Positions 31,751-36,132 of a DNA stretch of 36,132 bases are shown here, piece by piece. The translations under genes and the position numbers were made by a program. The DNA comes from Flavobacterium xanthum (GTDB taxonomy: Bacteria; Bacteroidota; Bacteroidia; Flavobacteriales; Flavobacteriaceae). Numbering within the stretch: the first letter of the stretch is position 1; each line of letters begins with the position of its first letter. The notes beneath the pieces were generated by a model, which worked only from the letters and a program-made list of their open reading frames with translations, was not told where the DNA came from and searched no databases. Where the stretch lies: NCBI RefSeq assembly GCF_900142695.1, contig NZ_FRBU01000033.1, positions 1 through 36,132 on the forward strand. Reading direction: 5' to 3'.

Positions 31751-32860
31751 ATGAAAGGTTCCTTTAAACTCGGAAAAATCGCTGACATTGGAATTTTTGT
31801 TCACTGGACCTTCTCATTATTGATTATGTTTATCATTTTCATTAATTACCGAGCGGGCCAGAGCGCAACTCAAATACTTTTGTCCGTTCTGTTTATTTTG
31901 AGTCTATTTATCACTGTAATCCTGCATGAACTAGGCCACGCTTTGGCAGCAAAAAGGTACCACATAAAGACCAAAGACATCACTCTTTTGCCTATTGGAG
32001 GTTTAGCACGACTCGAAAAAATTCCTGAAAAGCCAATTGAGGAATTGATAGTAGCTGTTGCAGGACCTTTAGTAAACATTTCCTTGGCCCTTATTACAGG
32101 GATATTCATAGCCATTCCCGAAACGTCGGAGGAATTAATGTTGCAACTTTCAATTGGCATAAATCCGAATAATTTCTTTTTGAATTTCTTCTTAGTCAAT
32201 TTTTGGCTGGCACTTTTCAACTTGATTCCTGCTTTTCCAATGGATGGAGGCCGAATTATACGCGCTGTATTGTCCTTTAAAATGCAACGACATGTAGCGA
32301 CTCGAATTGCGGCTCGAATTGGTCAATTTATAGCTTTAGGATTTATACTTTTTGGCTTTTTTACGTCACCTGTTTTAGTTTTTATTGGTATTTTTGTTAT
32401 TATCGGGGCGCAGGTAGAAGCGGACTTTACTGAAACTAAATTTTTATTAAAAGGTTTTAAAGTTCATGACATTTTGATGAAACAATTTCCAAAGGTGGAT
32501 GCGAATGAAACCATAAAAACGGCCGTGTCATTGGTTTTAGACAGCCAAAGCAAGAATTTTCTAATCACGGAAGCAGGTATTCCTGTTGGAACGCTGAACC
32601 GAGATCAAATTATTATGGCGCTTACAAAAAATGGAGAAAATGAATTTATTTATAATGTCATGGATCGGAATTTAGTTTTTCTTGACGGTAACTCACTTCT
32701 GGAAAATAGTTTTGAGGTGATTCAACTCAATAAATCAAGATTAATGCTTGTGATGGAAAACAATGAAGCAGCAGGAGTTTTGGATAGCGAAAATCTTGTG
32801 GAATTTATTTTAATCAATGAAGTTAAAGCAAAGATAACGCATGATAAAAAGTACCGATAG
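31751..32860 (+). CDS. Membrane site-2 protease (M50 family) with CBS domains
   Basis: Intramembrane zinc metalloprotease, 369 residues from the ATG at 31751; a GTG at 31724 would add nine residues. The zinc motif HELGH (residues 59-63) lies in a membrane segment, and the third ligand is in LIPAFPMDGGRI (Asp165). About six hydrophobic segments occupy residues 10-230. A pair of CBS-like repeats follows (from KVHDILMKQF onward, about 235-360), which in this family may bind adenine nucleotides. This is the SpoIVFB-like subgroup, without PDZ. The substrate is unknown, perhaps an anti-sigma factor or signal peptide remnant. It overlaps the next gene by 20 bases, indicating coupled translation. Confidence 0.92.
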   Translation: MKGSFKLGKIADIGIFVHWTFSLLIMFIIFINYRAGQSATQILLSVLFILSLFITVILHELGHALAAKRYHIKTKDITLLPIGGLARLEKIPEKPIEELIVAVAGPLVNISLALITGIFIAIPETSEELMLQLSIGINPNNFFLNFFLVNFWLALFNLIPAFPMDGGRIIRAVLSFKMQRHVATRIAARIGQFIALGFILFGFFTSPVLVFIGIFVIIGAQVEADFTETKFLLKGFKVHDILMKQFPKVDANETIKTAVSLVLDSQSKNFLITEAGIPVGTLNRDQIIMALTKNGENEFIYNVMDRNLVFLDGNSLLENSFEVIQLNKSRLMLVMENNEAAGVLDSENLVEFILINEVKAKITHDKKYR

Positions 32861-33995
32861 CTTTACGGCTTCAAAAAATCTAGAGTTGGTTCACAGTGGC
32901 GAAGATTATTTTGCCCGTTTAGAAGCTATTATACAACAGGCACAATTTCAAATCTACCTGCAAATGTATCTTTTTGAAAACGATACTACAGGAACAAGAA
33001 TTAGTACCGCCTTAAAAGAAGCAGCTTCTAGGAAAGTTGAAATTTACATTCTTCTGGATGGTTTAGGCAGTTTATCCTTTCCTTCTGAGCTGGTTAAAGA
33101 ACTGAAATATATAGGTGTCAATATTCGTTTTTTTGCCCCTTTATTTTCAACATACACCTTTTTTATTGGCAGGAGGCTCCATTCAAAAATTGTTGTTGCT
33201 GATGCAAAAGTTGCGCTAGTTGGTGGTATAAACATCGCTGCTAAATACCATGGATCGGCAACCGAAGAACCTTGGTTGGATTATGCCGTTCAACTAAAAG
33301 GGGAAATTGCTAAACCACTGCAGCAACTTTGCAGCGATATTTATTCTAAGAAAAGGCGCTTAGGAAATAAAAAAATAAAAACGGTTTTTGCTATGCAGGG
33401 AGATGCATCCGTACGCATACTCCAGAACGATTGGCTAAAGGGGAAAAATGAAATTTGTGATGGGTATATCAAAGCCATTCGGCAGGCCAAAAAAGAAATA
33501 ATTATAGTAGGAAGCTATTTTCTTCCTGGGATTCGAATCATTAGAGCATTGAAAAAAGCATCAAAAAACAAAGTGACCATTAAACTGATTCTTTCCGGAA
33601 AATCAGATCTTCCAGTGACTAGGCGGGCAACTTGCTTTTTATATGATAAACTGCTCAAGTATAACATTGAATTGTATGAATGGGACAAATCGGTTTTGCA
33701 TGGAAAAGCAGCAGTTATTGATGGGAATTGGTCCACAATTGGCTCTTTTAACCTGAATAATTTAAGTTCGTACGGAAGTATTGAAACTAATATTGAAATA
33801 AACTCAGAATTATTTGCAGCTATGTTTCGGACCCATCTCTACGAAATCATTGCACAATGCCAATGCATCACGCGGGAATCTCTAAATACTAAAACCAATA
33901 TTATCACTAAATGCATTAATTTGATTTCGTATGGCATCACTAGAATCATAGAATTAGTAGTCACTTACACGCCTTACAAACGCTTTTATAATTAA
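32841..33995 (+). CDS. Phospholipase D-like protein, cardiolipin synthase type
   Basis: 384 residues with two HKD motifs of the PLD superfamily: His114-Lys116-Asp121 (LHSKIVVAD, followed by GGINIAAKYHG) and His287-Lys289-Asp294 (LHGKAAVID, followed by GSFNLNNLS). This is the ClsB-like arrangement of bacterial cardiolipin synthases, which join two phospholipids at the membrane. The two N-terminal membrane helices of ClsA are absent. The C-terminus has one hydrophobic stretch that may associate with the membrane. Its 20-base overlap with the M50 protease gene hints at a shared envelope role. Phosphatidyltransferase activity is inferred; a phosphodiesterase is the alternative. Confidence 0.88.
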   Translation: MIKSTDSFTASKNLELVHSGEDYFARLEAIIQQAQFQIYLQMYLFENDTTGTRISTALKEAASRKVEIYILLDGLGSLSFPSELVKELKYIGVNIRFFAPLFSTYTFFIGRRLHSKIVVADAKVALVGGINIAAKYHGSATEEPWLDYAVQLKGEIAKPLQQLCSDIYSKKRRLGNKKIKTVFAMQGDASVRILQNDWLKGKNEICDGYIKAIRQAKKEIIIVGSYFLPGIRIIRALKKASKNKVTIKLILSGKSDLPVTRRATCFLYDKLLKYNIELYEWDKSVLHGKAAVIDGNWSTIGSFNLNNLSSYGSIETNIEINSELFAAMFRTHLYEIIAQCQCITRESLNTKTNIITKCINLISYGITRIIELVVTYTPYKRFYN

Positions 33996-34845
33996 AAAAA
34001 AAGAGGATTGGAATTAAAAAAGGATGTTGAAAGCAAATCCCTAAATAAGACTGTAAAAAGATATGTATCCCAAATCAATTGGTATGAATTCTTTTTCTAG
34101 TTCATTTTTAAAAAAATTGTTAGTTCCGTTAAATAACGAAGCCCTGAGTCACTTGTCTAGAACAGAATGTTCTTTGTAGTCATAGCTTAAAAGATTCTCC
34201 GCAGCACTCCAAACTTATAAAGTGCTAAACTAGTTTATTATTCGGATGACCTGTCTTTTAAGGGGATTTTGATCCAAAAATAGACTGCAAATACATACAG
34301 AAATGATGGAGAAATCCAAATTCAAATTCATCCCAAAAAAACTAAATTGATGACCCTAAACATACGTCAAATTGTTACTGCGCTGTTGTCTATAAAAAAC
34401 CGAAGCTAATTTTTGATAAGCACAAGGAATGGATTCGAGCTCTTAATTACGTCCAGAATTTTGGGCCGAACGAGTATTGCAAACACAAAAAATAATTCAC
34501 CATAAGTAAATGGATCAGCTGGTAGGAAAAATAAATTACGTTCTAAAAATCAATCTAAAAGGTACCGAATTTATAAAGTACAAAGCGCTACTTTTTGAAT
34601 TGAAACACCAATAAGATTTGAGAGCCATAGAAAAACAGTTGTTTTCTTTTTGAAGAGAAAAAATTAATAGTACGGACTCCAATTTAGGATTTTTTTCATA
34701 TATCTAATTGAATATAAACACTTTATTTCTATTTTCTTCTTTCAAAATTGTTTAAATTTGATATTGTAAAATAGCAACTCGAGCGATTTTTTCAACCGCA
34801 CGAAGTTAAAAAAACAAAGTAACCGCAACATAAAAAACAATCTCG
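33996..34845. other. 850-base region without a recognised gene
   Basis: It contains a short palindrome, AGAACA-GAA-TGTTCT (34159-34173). Two small open frames follow: 34346-34495, 49 codons without an ATG and ending in a Cys/Lys-rich tail, and 34510-34614, ATG plus 33 codons (MDQLVGKINYVLKINLKG and on). Neither is recognised. The region may hold remnants of a decayed gene. The last 100 bases carry the cbpA promoter. Confidence 0.45.
34753..34760 (+). promoter_or_regulatory. -7 element of the cbpA-cbpM operon
   Basis: TAAATTTG matches TAnnTTTG exactly, 85 bases before the ATG. The upstream region is T/C-rich without a clear TTG at -33, so a stress sigma factor cannot be excluded. Confidence 0.4.
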
Positions 34846-35751
34846 ATGGCATTTATAGACTATTACAAAATTCTTGAAGTGGATAAAAAAGCAACCGAAG
34901 CCGAGATTAAAAAGGCGTATCGCAAACTAGCCCGTAAATACCATCCTGATTTAAATCCAAATGATAAAGAAGCCGAAAGAAAGTTCAAGGAAATTAATGA
35001 AGCAAACGAAGTATTAAGCCATTCTGAAAACCGTAAAAAATATGATGATTACGGAGAAAACTGGCAGCACGCTGAGGAATTTGAAAAATCCAAACAACAA
35101 CGGCAGTATCAAGGAAATGGCCAACAAGGAGGTTATGGAGAAGGAGGATTTAGTGGTAGTGGTGACTTTTCTAATTTTTTCGAATCCATGTTTGGTGGCC
35201 GTTCCACTGCTGGTGGAAGTCGAAGAGAAGCTCAGTTTAAAGGGCAGGATTTCAGCACCGAATTGCATCTTGACCTAAAAGACGTCTATAACACGCACAA
35301 GAGAACGCTGACAATCAACGGTAAAAATATCCGAATTACCATTCCAGCTGGAGTCGAAAATGGACAGCAAATAAAAATTAGTGGTGTGGGTGGTGAAGGC
35401 GCCAGTGGAGGTCCAAAAGGCGATTTATACATCACATTTACAGTAGCCAATCACACGGAATTTAAACGTGACAAAAATAATCTTTATGCAAGTGTAGCTC
35501 TCGATTTATATACTGTACTATTAGGCGGTGAGATTACCGTTGCTACTTTTGACGGCAAAGTAAAACTGACTGTAAAACCAGGAACCCAAAACGGAACTAT
35601 TGTCAAACTGAAAGGAAAAGGTTTCCCAATTTATAAAAAGGAAAGTGAATTTGGCGACTTATATATTACCTATCAAATCAAAATCCCTACTAATCTCTCC
35701 CAAAAAGAAAAAGATTTATTTATGGAACTTTCAAAATTACAAATATCATGA
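34846..35751 (+). CDS. cbpA: CbpA-like DnaJ family co-chaperone
   Basis: 301-residue type II J-protein that stimulates the ATPase of DnaK and, in the E. coli CbpA case, also binds DNA. The J domain is at 1-70 with HPD at 33-35 ([10 protein letters not shown]). A Gly/Phe-rich linker at about 88-125 ([18 protein letters not shown]) follows, then two beta-sandwich substrate domains to the C-terminus. There are no CxxCxGxG zinc repeats, which separates it from DnaJ proper. It overlaps the next gene by 4 bases (ATGA), and the partner's identity supports the CbpA name. Confidence 0.92.
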   Translation: MAFIDYYKILEVDKKATEAEIKKAYRKLARKYHPDLNPNDKEAERKFKEINEANEVLSHSENRKKYDDYGENWQHAEEFEKSKQQRQYQGNGQQGGYGEGGFSGSGDFSNFFESMFGGRSTAGGSRREAQFKGQDFSTELHLDLKDVYNTHKRTLTINGKNIRITIPAGVENGQQIKISGVGGEGASGGPKGDLYITFTVANHTEFKRDKNNLYASVALDLYTVLLGGEITVATFDGKVKLTVKPGTQNGTIVKLKGKGFPIYKKESEFGDLYITYQIKIPTNLSQKEKDLFMELSKLQIS

Positions 35752-36086
35752 ATACCACAAACTTAATCCCTCTATCCCTGCTTTACATGCAATACAATCT
35801 AGAAATGTCATTCTTTTTTAATTTAAATGAAATGGGTTTATTGGAAATCCTTACCGTTGATGAAACTAAATATGTCCGTCCTGAATCTGTTCATGCAATT
35901 GAAAAAATGATACGATTGCACCAAGAACTAGAGGTAAATATGCATGGAATAGATGTCATTTTAAATTTATTGGAAAAAATAGAGCGTTTACAGCATGAAT
36001 TGATTTCCGTTAAGAACAGGTTGAGTTTGTATGAAAGTATGCTGCTCCCCAAAAAACGTACAACTTTTTGTGTGAATTTAAGATAG
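35748..36086 (+). CDS. cbpM: Chaperone modulator CbpM-like protein
   Basis: 112 residues resembling the CbpM family, small MerR-HTH-like proteins that bind the J domain of CbpA and inhibit its co-chaperone and DNA-binding activity. Visible are the N-terminal strand-helix with LNEMGLLEI (MerR-like turn), the middle helix and a C-terminal coiled coil rich in Leu, Ile and Glu ([20 protein letters not shown]). The 4-base overlap with cbpA is the strongest support. The DNA-binding residues of a true MerR protein are not obvious. Confidence 0.85.
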   Translation: MNTTNLIPLSLLYMQYNLEMSFFFNLNEMGLLEILTVDETKYVRPESVHAIEKMIRLHQELEVNMHGIDVILNLLEKIERLQHELISVKNRLSLYESMLLPKKRTTFCVNLR

Positions 36087-36113
36087 GATTAAAAACCTTA
36101 AATTAGCAGAATT

Positions 36114-36132
36114 ATGTCAAGAACAAGAAGAG
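36114..36132 (+). CDS. Possible start of a further gene (cut by window edge)
   Basis: ATG at 36114-36116 opens a frame, MSRTRR, that runs off the window, 27 bases after cbpM. Only six codons are visible, so neither the frame nor the start is assured. Confidence 0.25.

Overview
The window is a stretch of AT-rich chromosomal DNA from a member of the Bacteroidetes, most likely a Flavobacterium or close relative. The grounds are the protein families (DUF4494, DUF5117/5118-type zinc metalloprotease, SulP-STAS permease, CbpA/CbpM pair), the near absence of Shine-Dalgarno sequences, and many upstream matches to the Bacteroidetes promoter pattern TTTG or TTG, about 16-21 bases, then TAnnTTTG. No rRNA, tRNA, transposase, phage gene or CRISPR array was seen.

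Left part (1-2711): the end of an unknown gene, a serine hydrolase flanked by two related attC-like intergenic sequences, a GNAT acetyltransferase, and a convergent DUF4494 gene behind a composite element of two nested inverted repeats. Positions 3018-7770 hold a self-contained drug-efflux operon: a TetR regulator (TTG start, promoter filled by two 17-bp operator-like repeats), a TolC-like outer-membrane channel, an EmrA-like adaptor and an EmrB-like 14-TM pump. A 17-codon leader ORF ends one base before the pump gene. Positions 7879-10693 carry yaaA, a divergent GNAT gene and an FAD oxidoreductase. Positions 10875-18798 carry a SulP anion permease, a secreted adenosine deaminase, a large secreted metzincin-type protease, a PhoD-like phosphatase and a small lipoprotein.

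Positions 18988-25781 are a minus-strand signal-transduction block: a GAF-PAS histidine kinase, a short kinase, two Rcp1-type receivers (one without the conserved lysine), a hybrid kinase with receivers at both ends of the kinase core and a C-terminal HPt, and a stand-alone receiver. None carries a DNA-binding output domain.

Positions 26278-36132 form a plus-strand set with a stress or energy-metabolism flavour: PEP synthase behind a structured leader, a short-chain dehydrogenase, two paralogous zinc-ribbon proteins, a D-lactate dehydrogenase gene broken by an in-frame TAA, a membrane site-2 protease with CBS domains overlapping a phospholipase-D-like (cardiolipin synthase type) gene, and a cbpA-cbpM co-chaperone pair.

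The best candidates for something undescribed are the leader at 26308-26426 (possible H-type pseudoknot followed by a terminator-like hairpin), the degenerate receiver in the kinase block, the leader peptide inside the efflux operon, and the attC-like flanks of the first complete gene. All calls come from reading the sequence; no database search or folding program was run.
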